Below are positions 18,224-26,643 of a stretch of DNA of 44,871 nt, piece after piece. A program made the translations under genes and the position numbers. The notes under the pieces were generated by a model. The model saw only the letters and a list, made by a program, of their open reading frames with translations, did not search any database and was not told the origin of the DNA. How positions within the stretch are numbered: the stretch's first letter is position 1; every line of letters begins with the position of its first letter. This DNA is from Bacteroidales bacterium (GTDB lineage: Bacteria > Bacteroidota > Bacteroidia > Bacteroidales > UBA932), in the NCBI GenBank assembly GCA_017561885.1, contig JAFZBF010000017.1, positions 1-44,871 of the forward strand, written 5' to 3'.

Positions 18224-18673
18224 ATGACGGAAGAGCAGATCTATAACCGTATGATGGCGCTGTGCAGCCGCCGTGAGTATTGCAGGAGCGACATTGCGGC
18301 AAAGATTGCAGCTCTGTCGGAGGATGTGGATGCAGGGAAGATGATAGAGAAGTTGTGTGCTGAGAAGTTCCTTGATGAGAACCGGTATGCGGCAGCCTTC
18401 GTGCGGGACAAGAGTCGTCTTGCGGGTTGGGGAGAGGCTAAGATCCGCTATGCGCTGCAGCGCAAGGGGCTTGACAAGGAGACGATAGCCGGGGCGATGG
18501 ATGAAATCGATCCGCAGGAGCAGATGGAAAGGCTGGCAAAGCTGATGCAGGCCAAGGCGCGGACGCTGAAAACCGCAACATCGGAGGAAAAGCGCGCAAA
18601 GCTGATCCGTTTCGCCGTTTCAAGAGGCTTTACCTACGCCCAGGCAGCCGAGATTTGCAAGGAGATAATATAG
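18224..18673 (+). CDS. recX: Regulatory protein RecX
   Basis: The product is 149 residues of repeated three-helix units, the RecX architecture: an early segment LCSRREYCRSDIAAKI, then a middle FLDENRYAAAFVRDKSRLAGWGEAKIRYAL, and a C-terminal RGFTYAQAAEIC. RecX binds RecA filaments and limits RecA activity. The length is usual for Bacteroidota. A GGGGAGG ribosome site supports the start. It lies between metG and prfB, 14 and 11 bp away. recA is not in the window. Confidence 0.9.
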   Translation: MTEEQIYNRMMALCSRREYCRSDIAAKIAALSEDVDAGKMIEKLCAEKFLDENRYAAAFVRDKSRLAGWGEAKIRYALQRKGLDKETIAGAMDEIDPQEQMERLAKLMQAKARTLKTATSEEKRAKLIRFAVSRGFTYAQAAEICKEII

Positions 18674-18684
18674 GATATTTACAT

Positions 18685-19765
18685 ATGGTTACCTCAGAAC
18701 AGATTAAAGACATCAAACAGCGGTTAGAGACGTTGGGGAGGTGTCTTTGACATACCTGCCAAACGCAGTGAACTCTCAAGACAGCAGGAGCTGACACTGG
18801 CTCCGGATTTCTGGAACGACCCCAAGGCGGCCGAAGTTGTCGTCAAGAAGATTTCCACCATCAAATTCTGGGTCGACGGCTATGCCAAGGCCCAAGGCCT
18901 GATGGACGACTGCAATACTCTGGCCGAGTTCGGCGATGATGCTGCAGCTGACCTCGATGCGGCTTATGCCCAGCTTCTGGAGCAGGTCGAGAGCCTCGAG
19001 ATGCGCAATATGCTCAGCGCTGAAGGAGACAACCTTGGCGCCATCCTCAAGATCAATTCAGGCGCCGGCGGCACCGAGGCGAATGACTGGAGCTCGATGC
19101 TGATGCGTATGTATATGCGCTGGGGCGAGCGAAACGGGTACAAGATCGAGGTCAGCGACCTGCTGGAAGGAGATGAGGCCGGAATCAAGTCTGTAACCAT
19201 CGAGTTCGAGGGAGAATATGCTTACGGCTACCTGAAAGCCGAGAATGGCGTTCACCGCCTGGTCCGCATCTCTCCATACAATGCCCAGGGCAAGAGGCAG
19301 ACCACATTTTCGAGCGTCTTCGTCTATCCTCTTGTGGACGACACCATCCAGATAGAGATCAATCCTGCCGACCTGGAGTGGGACACCTACCGCAGCAGCG
19401 GAGCCGGTGGCCAGAACGTGAACAAGGTCGAAACCGGAGTGCGCGTGAAGCATATTCCTACAGGTATCGTTGTCGAGAATACCGAGACCCGCAGCCAGCT
19501 GGACAACCGCCAGAACGCGCTCAGAATCCTGAAATCGCACCTGTATGACCTCGAGCTGAAGAAGCGCCAGGAGAAGCAGGCTGAGCTGGAAGGGCAGAAA
19601 AAGAAGATAGAATGGGGCAGCCAGATCCGAAGCTATGTGCTTCACCCCTACAAGATGGTCAAGGACCTCCGCACTGGTTACGAGACTTCGGACACCCAGG
19701 GCGTGCTGGACGGCGACCTGAACGACTTCATGAAGGTCTATCTGATGAGCAACGGAAACAATTAA
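18685..19765 (+). CDS. prfB: Peptide chain release factor 2, with programmed +1 frameshift
   Basis: The protein is 359 residues, joined from 18685-18747 and 18749-19765. Translation starts at the ATG of MVTSEQIKDIKQRLETL, reaches CTT-TGA at 18745-18750, and shifts +1 to continue with Asp (GAC at 18749). This is the RF2 autoregulatory site, so the in-frame TGA is not a mutation. The long frame carries the RF2 domains, the stop-recognition loop RISPYNAQGKRQT, and the catalytic GGQ in SSGAGGQNVNK. It terminates translation at UAA and UGA. The gene lies 11 bp after recX and 12 bp before fumarase. The recognition tripeptide reads SPY where E. coli has SPF. Confidence 0.96.
18736..18751 (+). promoter_or_regulatory. 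Programmed +1 ribosomal frameshift site of prfB
   Basis: GGAGG-type sequence (18736-18741), then TGT, then the slippery CTT TGA C (18745-18751), matches the conserved RF2 frameshift signal: an internal Shine-Dalgarno a few bases before CUU-UGA-C. Low RF2 stalls the ribosome at UGA and favours the shift, giving autoregulation. Confidence 0.95.
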
Positions 19766-19777
19766 AACCCAAGATAT

Positions 19778-21391
19778 ATGGAATTCAAATATGCACCTAT
19801 GTTTCAGCTTGGTCCCGACACCACTGAATACTACTGCCTGACTAAAGACGGAGTGTCTGTAGGCGAGTTCGAGGGACATAAGATATTGAAAGTGGCTCCC
19901 GAAGCCCTGGAAATGCTGGCCAACGCTGCCTTCAGAGATGTGAATTTCCTGCTGCGCCGTGCCCACAACGCGCAGGTGGCATCCATCCTCTCCGACCCCG
20001 AGGCCAGCGACAATGACAAGTACGTTGCCCTGACATTCCTGCGCAATGCGGAAGTGGCTGCTAAGGGCAAGCTTCCTTTCTGCCAGGATACCGGAACGGC
20101 CATCATCCACGGAGAAAAAGGCCAGCAGGTATGGACCGGTTTCTGTGACGAGGAGGCTCTCTCACGCGGAGTCTACAAGACTTACACCGAGGAGAATCTC
20201 CGCTACAGCCAGAACGCTCCTCTGAACATGTACGACGAGATCAACACCAAGTGCAACCTGCCCGCCCAGATTGACATCGAAGCTGCCGAGGGCATGGAGT
20301 ACCGTTTTCTCTGCGTTGTAAAGGGCGGCGGTTCGGCCAACAAGACCTATCTCTACCAGGAGACAAAGGCCCGCATCCAGAACCCCGGCACGCTGGTTCC
20401 TTTCCTCACGGAGAAGATGCGTACCCTCGGTACGGCGGCCTGCCCTCCGTATCACATCGCGTTCGTGATCGGCGGCACTTCGGCCGAGAAGAACCTTCTC
20501 ACCGTGAAACTGGCTTCGACCCATTACTACGACGGTCTTCCCACCACAGGCGACGAGACAGGACGCGCTTTCCGCGACGTCGAGCTTGAGAAGCAGCTGC
20601 TTGAGGAAGCTCACAAGATTGGTCTCGGCGCTCAGTTCGGAGGCAAGGCATTCGCCCACGACATCCGCGTGGTCCGTCTCCCCCGCCACGGTGCAAGCTG
20701 TCCCATCGGTCTCGGCGTTAGCTGCTCTGCGGACAGAAACATCAAAGCCAAGATCAATGCCGACGGCGTGTGGATCGAGAAAATGGATGACAACCCGAGT
20801 GAGCTGATCCCTGCAGAACTCCGCAATGCAGGCGAAGGCGGAGGTGTGGTAATCGACCTCGACCAGCCTATGTCAGAAATCTGCAAGACTCTCTCAAAAT
20901 ATCCGGTTTCTACCCGCGTCAGCCTCAACGGTACCATCATCGTTGCCCGCGACATCGCTCACGCCAAGCTCAAAGCACGTCTGGATGCAGGAGAAGACCT
21001 TCCTGATTACTTCAAGAACCATCCAGTGCTCTATGCCGGTCCTGCCAAGACCCCTGCAGGAATGCCTTGCGGCTCCATGGGCCCCACAACGGCGAACCGT
21101 ATGGATCCGTATGTCGACGAGTTCCAGGATCACGGCGGTTCTATGGTGATGATTGCAAAGGGCAACAGGACCAAAGCTGTCACCGACGCCTGCAAGAAGC
21201 ACGGCGGATTCTATCTGGGCAGCATAGGAGGCCCTGCAGCCGTCCTCTCGATGAACTCGATCAAGAGCATCGAATGTGTGGAATATCCTGAACTCGGGAT
21301 GGAAGCCATCTGGCGCATCGAAGTCAAGGATTTCCCTGCCTTCATCCTCGTGGACGACAAAGGCAACGATTTCTTCGCAGGAAAACTGTAA
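19778..21391 (+). CDS. Fumarate hydratase class I (iron-sulfur)
   Basis: The product is 537 residues, the length of the single-chain class I enzyme. It has three conserved cysteines likely to bind the 4Fe-4S cluster: [20 protein letters not shown] and [10 protein letters not shown]. The C-terminal domain shows [18 protein letters not shown]. It interconverts fumarate and malate in the cytoplasm, which in anaerobic Bacteroidales is part of the fumarate-to-succinate pathway. The iron-sulfur cluster makes it oxygen-sensitive. It follows prfB by 12 bp and may be part of the same transcript. It converges on galE with 16 bp between stops. I give no symbol because FumA and FumB paralogues cannot be separated by sequence alone. 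Confidence 0.95.
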   Translation: MEFKYAPMFQLGPDTTEYYCLTKDGVSVGEFEGHKILKVAPEALEMLANAAFRDVNFLLRRAHNAQVASILSDPEASDNDKYVALTFLRNAEVAAKGKLPFCQDTGTAIIHGEKGQQVWTGFCDEEALSRGVYKTYTEENLRYSQNAPLNMYDEINTKCNLPAQIDIEAAEGMEYRFLCVVKGGGSANKTYLYQETKARIQNPGTLVPFLTEKMRTLGTAACPPYHIAFVIGGTSAEKNLLTVKLASTHYYDGLPTTGDETGRAFRDVELEKQLLEEAHKIGLGAQFGGKAFAHDIRVVRLPRHGASCPIGLGVSCSADRNIKAKINADGVWIEKMDDNPSELIPAELRNAGEGGGVVIDLDQPMSEICKTLSKYPVSTRVSLNGTIIVARDIAHAKLKARLDAGEDLPDYFKNHPVLYAGPAKTPAGMPCGSMGPTTANRMDPYVDEFQDHGGSMVMIAKGNRTKAVTDACKKHGGFYLGSIGGPAAVLSMNSIKSIECVEYPELGMEAIWRIEVKDFPAFILVDDKGNDFFAGKL

Positions 21392-21404
21392 GGAAGCGTG
21401 CTTC

Positions 21405-21419
21405 AGCCTATCCCAGGCT
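21405..21419. terminator. Small hairpin at the convergent fumarase/galE junction
   Basis: AGCCT(ATCCC)AGGCT is a 5-bp stem that contains the galE stop codon (21408-21410, minus). It is short and has no T run, so terminator function is doubtful. Confidence 0.25.
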
Positions 21420-22424
21420 CCGCTGCCACTTCCAGGCAGACTTCAGAGTTTCTTCCAAAGGACGCTCGGCTTTCCAGCCGAGCTCTTTGTTTGCATAGCT
21501 GGTGTCTGCCCATACGGCCTCGATGTCACCGGCCCTGCGGCCGGCAATCTTGTAGTTAAGCTTGAGATTGTTGACCTTCTCGAAAGTCTTGACGATTTCA
21601 AGGGTCGACACTCCCCGGCCTGTACCGATGTTGAAGATCTCATAGTCAGCCTTGCTGCGGCCTTCGATCATACGGTCGACTGCGACAACGTGCGCCTTTG
21701 CAAGGTCAACCACGTCGATGTAATCTCGTATGCAGGTTCCGTCCGGGGTATTGTAGTCGTCACCGAAGATGCTGAGCATAGGCCGTATTCCGGCTGCAGT
21801 CTGGGTCACGAAAGGAATCAGGTTGTTGGGCACTCCGCGGGGCAGCTCGCCGATCAGTGCGCTGGGATGAGCCCCGATAGGGTTGAAATAGCGCAGGGCT
21901 ATTCCCTTGAGCTTCCCGTATGCGGCTATGCTGTCGTGCAGTATGTCCTCGCACATCTGTTTGGTGGCTCCGTAAGGCGCAAGCGCGGGTTTCCGCGGGG
22001 TCTGTTCTGTCACCGGAAGTTTGTCTGCCTGCCCGTACACCGTACAGGATGATGAGAACACGATGTTGGGAACGTCGTATTTCATCATCAGAGTTAGAAG
22101 ATTGATCAGAGAACCGAGGTTGTTGCGGTAATAGTCCAAAGGTATATGAACAGATTCCCCAACAGCTTTCAGGGCCGCAAAATGGATGACTGCTTCGAAT
22201 TTGTGAGTTTTGAAGACTTTTTCCAGTGCCGGAACGTCGAGACAATCGACTTTGTTGAAGTCTACAGGCTTGCCTGTAATCTTTTCAATGCCTTTTACAG
22301 CACTGATTTCCGAGTTGCTGAGATTGTCGACGACTACCGGTTCGTAACCGGCCAAAATCAGCTCTACACACGTGTGGGAGCCAATATATCCGCTTCCACC
22401 AGTTACCAAAACCTGTTTGCCCAT
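21408..22424 (-). CDS. galE: UDP-glucose 4-epimerase
   Basis: The product is 338 residues from the ATG at 22424, which starts MGKQVLVTGGSGYIGSHTC; the frame is open nine codons further upstream, but the Rossmann motif sits at the usual place only with this start. GGSGYIGS binds NAD, the catalytic YGATK motif is present (APYGATKQM), and the C-terminal segment matches GalE. It interconverts UDP-glucose and UDP-galactose for glycan synthesis and galactose use. TAAATTTG (22456-22449, minus) is a likely -7 element. The gene diverges from a DUF6515 gene. Confidence 0.95.
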   Translation of the reverse strand: MGKQVLVTGGSGYIGSHTCVELILAGYEPVVVDNLSNSEISAVKGIEKITGKPVDFNKVDCLDVPALEKVFKTHKFEAVIHFAALKAVGESVHIPLDYYRNNLGSLINLLTLMMKYDVPNIVFSSSCTVYGQADKLPVTEQTPRKPALAPYGATKQMCEDILHDSIAAYGKLKGIALRYFNPIGAHPSALIGELPRGVPNNLIPFVTQTAAGIRPMLSIFGDDYNTPDGTCIRDYIDVVDLAKAHVVAVDRMIEGRSKADYEIFNIGTGRGVSTLEIVKTFEKVNNLKLNYKIAGRRAGDIEAVWADTSYANKELGWKAERPLEETLKSAWKWQRSLG

Positions 22425-22448
22425 AGTAAAATTATTAGTTGTCCGCGT

Positions 22449-22474
22449 CAAATTTAGTGAAAAACTTAAGTTTT
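22449..22474. promoter_or_regulatory. galE -7 element and 14-bp palindrome in the divergent region
   Basis: TAAATTTG (22456-22449, minus) is a good -7 element for galE. Right beside it, AAAACTTAAGTTTT (22461-22474) is a perfect palindrome in the spacer between galE and the divergent DUF6515 gene, about where the galE -33 region should be. It may be an operator, but AT-rich palindromes can arise by chance. Confidence 0.4.
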
Positions 22475-22528
22475 GGTATTGTTTTTGACAAAGCGTGAAT
22501 TGAAGTTCAACCTAAACAAATTACAGTC

Positions 22529-23671
22529 ATGAAAAAGTTTGCACTTATGGCACTTTCCCTCATCATTGTAATGATGTGTGTCAGCCCGAACGAGGTGATG
22601 GGACAAACAAGAAGGACTGCCAATACGGCTTCATCTTCTTCTACCAGCGTGCAAAAGAGCTCTTCTACCAGAAGCGGTGCAGTCGCCGCCGACAGCAGAA
22701 GAAGTGGTTCCTCTTCAGCTATGAACACTGCCAATGCAGGAGCAAGCAGGTCAACTGCCTCTAGATCAACTGCAACTCACAACAGCAGTGTTTCTCATAA
22801 TAACAATGCCGGCGCTACACGTAACGCCAACAACAACACCGTAAAACGCAATGACAACGCTCCCCGTACTGCTGCCGGCGCAACTGCAAAGCCGAATAAC
22901 AATGCGGCCCGCAATGTCGCAAGCAACACTGCAAGGCACGACAACGTAGCCCCCAAGGCAAGCACTCGCAACGAGGCGCCCAAGGTTAACAACGCTGCCC
23001 GCAACGAGGCACCCAAGGTTAACGACCGTCCTCGCAATGACGCCCCCAAGGTTAACAATGCGGCCCGCAATGAAGCTCCCAAGGTTAACGACCGTCCTCG
23101 CAATGACGCTCCCAAGATGAACGACCGCGGTCGTAACGAAGCTCCTAGGATGAACGAGGGAATCCACAACAATCCCCCGAGGCCCAACAATCCTCCGAGG
23201 ATGGATCCTCCGAGACCTCCGAGAGAGCCGAGGCACGCACCCGTTCCTCCGGCACCGAGACCTCCGAGGGGCAGCCACTTCCGCGCTTCAGTGCTCGGCA
23301 CCCTGATCACAATCGCCCACATCAATGCAATCAACAATGCAATCCACAGGGCAGAGCGCGCAGCAAGACTGGCAACCCGCTACGCAGTAGTAATCAACAA
23401 AAGCTACGTTCCCAGGACCTACGCAACCATCGTAGAGACTGTTAGAGATGACATCGACTACTACTACAAGGACGGCGTCTTCTACATCATCGGCGCAGAC
23501 GGTGACTACTACGTGATTGAACCTCCGATCGGAGCGCTTGTCGAGGAGATTCCCGCTGACTTCGAAAGAGTTGTGATCGACGACGAGATCTTCTACAAAG
23601 TTGACGACACTCTCTACAAAGTGACCATCATCGAGGGCGTTCCCTACTTCGAGGTAGTTCTGAACTTGTAA
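22529..23671 (+). CDS. DUF6515-like secreted protein with Asn/Arg/Ala-rich repeats
   Basis: The product is 380 residues with a signal peptide (about 1-25, ending VMG before QTRR). A long low-complexity region rich in Asn, Ala, Arg and Ser follows (about 26-250). Within it lie six copies of an 11-residue unit of the form RNEAPKVNDRP (DNA 22967-23164, six 33-bp repeats), then a Pro/Arg segment. The C-terminal domain (about 255-380) has the DUF6515 pattern DIDYYYKDGVFYIIGADGDY, then PPIGALVEEIPADFERV. Function is unknown; the layout suggests a basic, disordered envelope protein with a small beta domain. A strong intrinsic terminator follows directly. Confidence 0.78.
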   Translation: MKKFALMALSLIIVMMCVSPNEVMGQTRRTANTASSSSTSVQKSSSTRSGAVAADSRRSGSSSAMNTANAGASRSTASRSTATHNSSVSHNNNAGATRNANNNTVKRNDNAPRTAAGATAKPNNNAARNVASNTARHDNVAPKASTRNEAPKVNNAARNEAPKVNDRPRNDAPKVNNAARNEAPKVNDRPRNDAPKMNDRGRNEAPRMNEGIHNNPPRPNNPPRMDPPRPPREPRHAPVPPAPRPPRGSHFRASVLGTLITIAHINAINNAIHRAERAARLATRYAVVINKSYVPRTYATIVETVRDDIDYYYKDGVFYIIGADGDYYVIEPPIGALVEEIPADFERVVIDDEIFYKVDDTLYKVTIIEGVPYFEVVLNL

Positions 23672-23685
23672 AAGTTTGACATAAA

Positions 23686-23716
23686 TGAAAAAAGACGCTT
23701 CGGCGTCTTTTTTTTT
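23686..23716. terminator. Bidirectional intrinsic terminator with UUCG tetraloop
   Basis: GACGC(TTCG)GCGTC (23694-23707) is flanked by A and T runs, so the stem extends and gives a T run on either strand. It lies between the DUF6515 gene and the convergent GSCFA gene, and can serve both. Confidence 0.88.
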
Positions 23717-24602
23717 ATGCTATGTTGTCAGAAGAAGTTTCCCAGAGAGGCCTGTGCATATTCCTGCGCCATTCCTTGCGGGCCTTTATTGCTGCCTCGA
23801 CGGCTGCAGGAGTGAAGACGTACTCCAGAAACCTGGCAAAGATTATTTCGGCGGACTGAGAAGAAGGATGCGTCATGTTCTCCGCATAGAAACGGTAGTC
23901 GCGCAGCTCGTCCATCATTATTTCGAATGCAGGGAAATAATGGACGTTAGGGAAATCTTGCTGCAGCTGACCGGTCGCCAGCAGCAGCGTGGCTTTGCTC
24001 AGAGAGTTCCCGTAAGCTCCGTCTGCGAGGTGGCGTATGGGGCTCACGGTGAAAATCCATTCCTTGCCGGGGTTGGCGCTTACCATCTCGGACAGCAGTC
24101 TGGCAGAGTCTTCAACCGAAAGCCGCTCCCTGCGGAATTCCTTGGCAGGAACCTTGTTGCAGTTGGCGACAAACCTGCCCGAGTCGAGGTGACGGAACAC
24201 CCACGCTGTCCCCAGCGTCACAAGACACACTTCAGCTTTGGCGAAGGCTTCTGATGATGATTTCAAGGCGGCATTGGCGCCCGTAAGGAAGCCCTCGACA
24301 CTGGTGTTCGAGAATTTTGTGTGATGCCAGAATGAATTGTATCGTCCCAGAGGTTCAGAATAGATTACATCCTCCTCTGTGAACGGAGTGGCGTCTGTCA
24401 GCCTTTGTACGGCAGCGGCGATAGATGCTGGATTGTACAGCGTACCGAACGGATTGACAGTTATTTCGATTCCGCTTTGGCAAAGTCGTTCGCCTATTTC
24501 TGCCGCAAAGCAGGATCCTATTGCAAAGAATCTTGCATCAGAACCGTACAACTTGGCAAGCGGTGCGATGTCAACCTCGGTATGGAGCTTCAGCGGATTC
24601 AT
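23715..24602 (-). CDS. GSCFA domain-containing protein
   Basis: The product is 295 residues from the ATG at 24602, which overlaps the S41 protease stop by ATGA. A longer upstream frame exists but lies inside the protease gene. FFAIGSCFAAEIGERL (about 24-39) is the signature that names the family; it resembles the first block of SGNH/GDSL hydrolases, with the Ser as a possible nucleophile. EPLGRYNSFWHHTKFS and VCLVTLGTAWVF follow, and the C-terminal segment has MMDELRDYRFYAENMTHPS, where the His fits an SGNH-like catalytic block. The substrate is unknown, and I see no signal peptide. It is the last gene of the five-gene minus-strand run. Confidence 0.9.
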   Translation of the reverse strand: MNPLKLHTEVDIAPLAKLYGSDARFFAIGSCFAAEIGERLCQSGIEITVNPFGTLYNPASIAAAVQRLTDATPFTEEDVIYSEPLGRYNSFWHHTKFSNTSVEGFLTGANAALKSSSEAFAKAEVCLVTLGTAWVFRHLDSGRFVANCNKVPAKEFRRERLSVEDSARLLSEMVSANPGKEWIFTVSPIRHLADGAYGNSLSKATLLLATGQLQQDFPNVHYFPAFEIMMDELRDYRFYAENMTHPSSQSAEIIFARFLEYVFTPAAVEAAIKARKEWRRNMHRPLWETSSDNIA

Positions 24603-26206
24603 CCTTGTTGCCGACCTTCGGCCGCGATGCCTATCAGTTTGTCGGTCTGCAGATAGATGGGGTAGAAGGCTTTGTCGCCCAGCGGAGAATAACGGGCAAT
24701 CAGGGCCCTCACCTGTGTAAGCACAAGATTCCTGACCTGCTCCCATTCATTTCCTTCAGGTATTGCTTCATTGGCTGCGGCAAATTTCAGGAAACCTCCC
24801 TCTATATCCTTGCTGTCAAGGAAATTGTTGAGTGCGTCCAGGGTCGTCTGGGCCCTGAGCGCCGAGAGGTTGCCGTCGAAGAAACTGCTGGCATATTTGT
24901 TCTGCAGTCCGAGGCGGTTGCACTTTGAATAGAATGCGTTGGATCCAATGGTATCAAGCGGTACGAACACATCCGGGATGATGCCGCCACCGCCATAGAC
25001 TGTCCTGCCTCCCTTCGTAGTGAACTTGAGAGAATCATCCACCTTGATGCTGTCAGCGTTGAACAGCTCTCCGTTATTGTAACGGTGGAGTATGTCATAG
25101 TCGTAATCATCGGCGTACGGCTTCTGGATGCAACGGCCCGAAGGGGTGTAGAAACGCTGGATGGTGAGCCTGATGCCGCTTCCGTCGGTAAAGTAGACGG
25201 GTTCCTGTACCAGGCCCTTGCCGAAAGACCTCACGCCGTAGATCGTGGCGCGGTCGTTGTCCTGCATCGCTCCTGCAAAGATTTCGCTGGATGACGCGCT
25301 GGATTCGTTGATTAGCACAGCCAGGTCGATGTTCTGGCAGCTGCCCCGTCCGTCGGCGAACAGATCCTCACGGTTGCGGTGCTTGCCTTCCATATAAACT
25401 ATCAGGTCTCCTTTCTTGAGAAATTCGTTGCTTAGCAGCATGGCCTGGTCCAGATATCCTCCGGTGTTGTCGCGAAGGTCGAAGATAAGTTTCTTCATGC
25501 CTTTCGACCTCAAGTCGGCGGCGGCTTCAAGGAATTCCAGATAGCTGGTGCGGGCGAACTTGGAGAGCTTGATATAACCTGTGGTGTCATTCCACATAAA
25601 CGCAACGTCGATGCTGTTTACAGGTATCTTGTCGCGGGTAATCTTGAACGGAATCAGGCCGTCAACCCCAGAGCGTTTCACGGAAATCGTGACTTTCGTG
25701 CCCTTGGGACCTTTCATAAGCTTCACCATCGAGTCCTGGTCCATCTTTACTCCGGCTATCACAGTCTCGTCGACCTTGATGATCCTGTCTCCTGTCTGAA
25801 GACCGGCCTTCTCGGACGGACCGCCGGTAATCACGCTGGTGACGATGGCGGTGTCGGCAGGTACGTTGAACTGTATACCGATGCCGTCGAAACCGCCCTG
25901 AAGCGATTCTTCAGCTTCCTTGAGGTCAGACGGCGGAAGGTAGACCGAGTGCGGGTCAAGCTCCTTCATCAGGGCGGGGAGGATGTCTTCGGTCACTTTC
26001 TTGTGGTCTATGTCATCCACGTAATTCTCGTCCATCGTCTTGAGAATGACCATCAGCTTGGCCCAGTCGCTGTCCATGGAGCTGACATCAACTTTCTGCT
26101 GTCTTGATTTGATCGCATTGGCGAGCAGGAGGGCTGCAACCAGGACGGTTATCACCCAAAGTACGGTCCTCAGCAATTTGTATTTGCCGTTGTCAGTATC
26201 AGCCAT
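24599..26206 (-). CDS. S41 family carboxy-terminal processing peptidase
   Basis: The product is 535 residues. An N-terminal transmembrane helix (about 13-31) anchors it with the protease facing the periplasm. A PDZ domain follows (about 102-190, GIGIQFNVPADTAIVTSVI and the AGLQTGDRI loop). The catalytic core includes LRDNTGGYLDQA, the nucleophile region INESSASSSEIFAGAM (probable Ser 305), and SFGKGLVQ with the general-base Lys 330. This is the CtpA/Prc layout, which cleaves or processes periplasmic and outer-membrane proteins. The gene follows dCMP deaminase by 2 bp and overlaps the GSCFA start. Confidence 0.94.
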   Translation of the reverse strand: MADTDNGKYKLLRTVLWVITVLVAALLLANAIKSRQQKVDVSSMDSDWAKLMVILKTMDENYVDDIDHKKVTEDILPALMKELDPHSVYLPPSDLKEAEESLQGGFDGIGIQFNVPADTAIVTSVITGGPSEKAGLQTGDRIIKVDETVIAGVKMDQDSMVKLMKGPKGTKVTISVKRSGVDGLIPFKITRDKIPVNSIDVAFMWNDTTGYIKLSKFARTSYLEFLEAAADLRSKGMKKLIFDLRDNTGGYLDQAMLLSNEFLKKGDLIVYMEGKHRNREDLFADGRGSCQNIDLAVLINESSASSSEIFAGAMQDNDRATIYGVRSFGKGLVQEPVYFTDGSGIRLTIQRFYTPSGRCIQKPYADDYDYDILHRYNNGELFNADSIKVDDSLKFTTKGGRTVYGGGGIIPDVFVPLDTIGSNAFYSKCNRLGLQNKYASSFFDGNLSALRAQTTLDALNNFLDSKDIEGGFLKFAAANEAIPEGNEWEQVRNLVLTQVRALIARYSPLGDKAFYPIYLQTDKLIGIAAEGRQQG

Positions 26207-26208
26207 AG

Positions 26209-26631
26209 TCAGTCTATTGAGTCGTATTTAACTATTTCGACGCCAGCGCGGCGAAGAAGGTCAATTCCGTCGGTTATGCGGTATTCGTCGTGGTAGACGA
26301 CGCGCTTGATGCCGGCCTGGATTATCAGTTTGGCGCATTCCAGGCAAGGCGAGGCTGTTACGTACAGGGTGGAACCGTCGCTGCTGTTGCTGCTTTTGGC
26401 AACTTTAGTGATGGCGTTTGCCTCGGCATGCAGCACATAGGGCTTGGTGACACCGTTCTCTTCGCAGACATTCTCAAAACCTGCGGGAGTGCCGTTGTAA
26501 CCGTCGGAAATTATCATCTTATCCTTGACGAGGATGGCGCCGACCTGTCTGCGGATGCAGTAAGAGTTTTTGGCCCAGATCGTTGCCATCTGAAGATAGC
26601 TCTTGTCGAATTGAATCTGTTTGTCTGTCAT
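26209..26631 (-). CDS. dCMP deaminase family protein (ComEB-like)
   Basis: The product is 140 residues. The zinc and catalytic motif HAEANAI (His ligand plus proton-shuttle Glu) and the second motif SPCLECAKLII (two Cys ligands) are intact, as expected for deoxycytidylate deaminase. It deaminates dCMP to dUMP, feeding dTMP synthesis. The start lies 4 nt after TAACTTTG (26643-26636, minus), whose TAA is the stop codon of the preceding ABC transporter, so it may have its own leaderless transcript as well as read-through. The S41 protease gene follows 2 bp later. Confidence 0.93.
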   Translation of the reverse strand: MTDKQIQFDKSYLQMATIWAKNSYCIRRQVGAILVKDKMIISDGYNGTPAGFENVCEENGVTKPYVLHAEANAITKVAKSSNSSDGSTLYVTASPCLECAKLIIQAGIKRVVYHDEYRITDGIDLLRRAGVEIVKYDSID

Positions 26632-26635
26632 ATCG

Positions 26636-26643
26636 CAAAGTTA
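26636..26643 (-). promoter_or_regulatory. Possible -7 element of dCMP deaminase, sharing a stop codon
   Basis: TAACTTTG matches TAnnTTTG. Its TAA (26643-26641) is the ABC transporter stop codon. It ends 4 nt before the next start codon, so any transcript would be nearly leaderless. Confidence 0.35.

Noticed and set aside
18748..18750. In-frame TGA as a broken prfB gene
   Set aside because: It is the standard RF2 +1 frameshift signal with an internal Shine-Dalgarno, so the gene is intact.
22967..23164. Possible CRISPR-like direct repeats
   Set aside because: The 33-bp units are contiguous, in frame and coding; there are no spacers or cas genes.
22766..23337. Open frames on the minus strand in the DUF6515 gene
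   Set aside because: They are Val/Leu/Gly-rich shadows of Asn/Ala/Arg codons in a low-complexity gene.
24603..24746. Longer start of the GSCFA gene
   Set aside because: It lies in the protease gene, has a non-protein-like Arg/Cys-rich sequence, and the ATGA overlap at 24602 is a normal coupled start.
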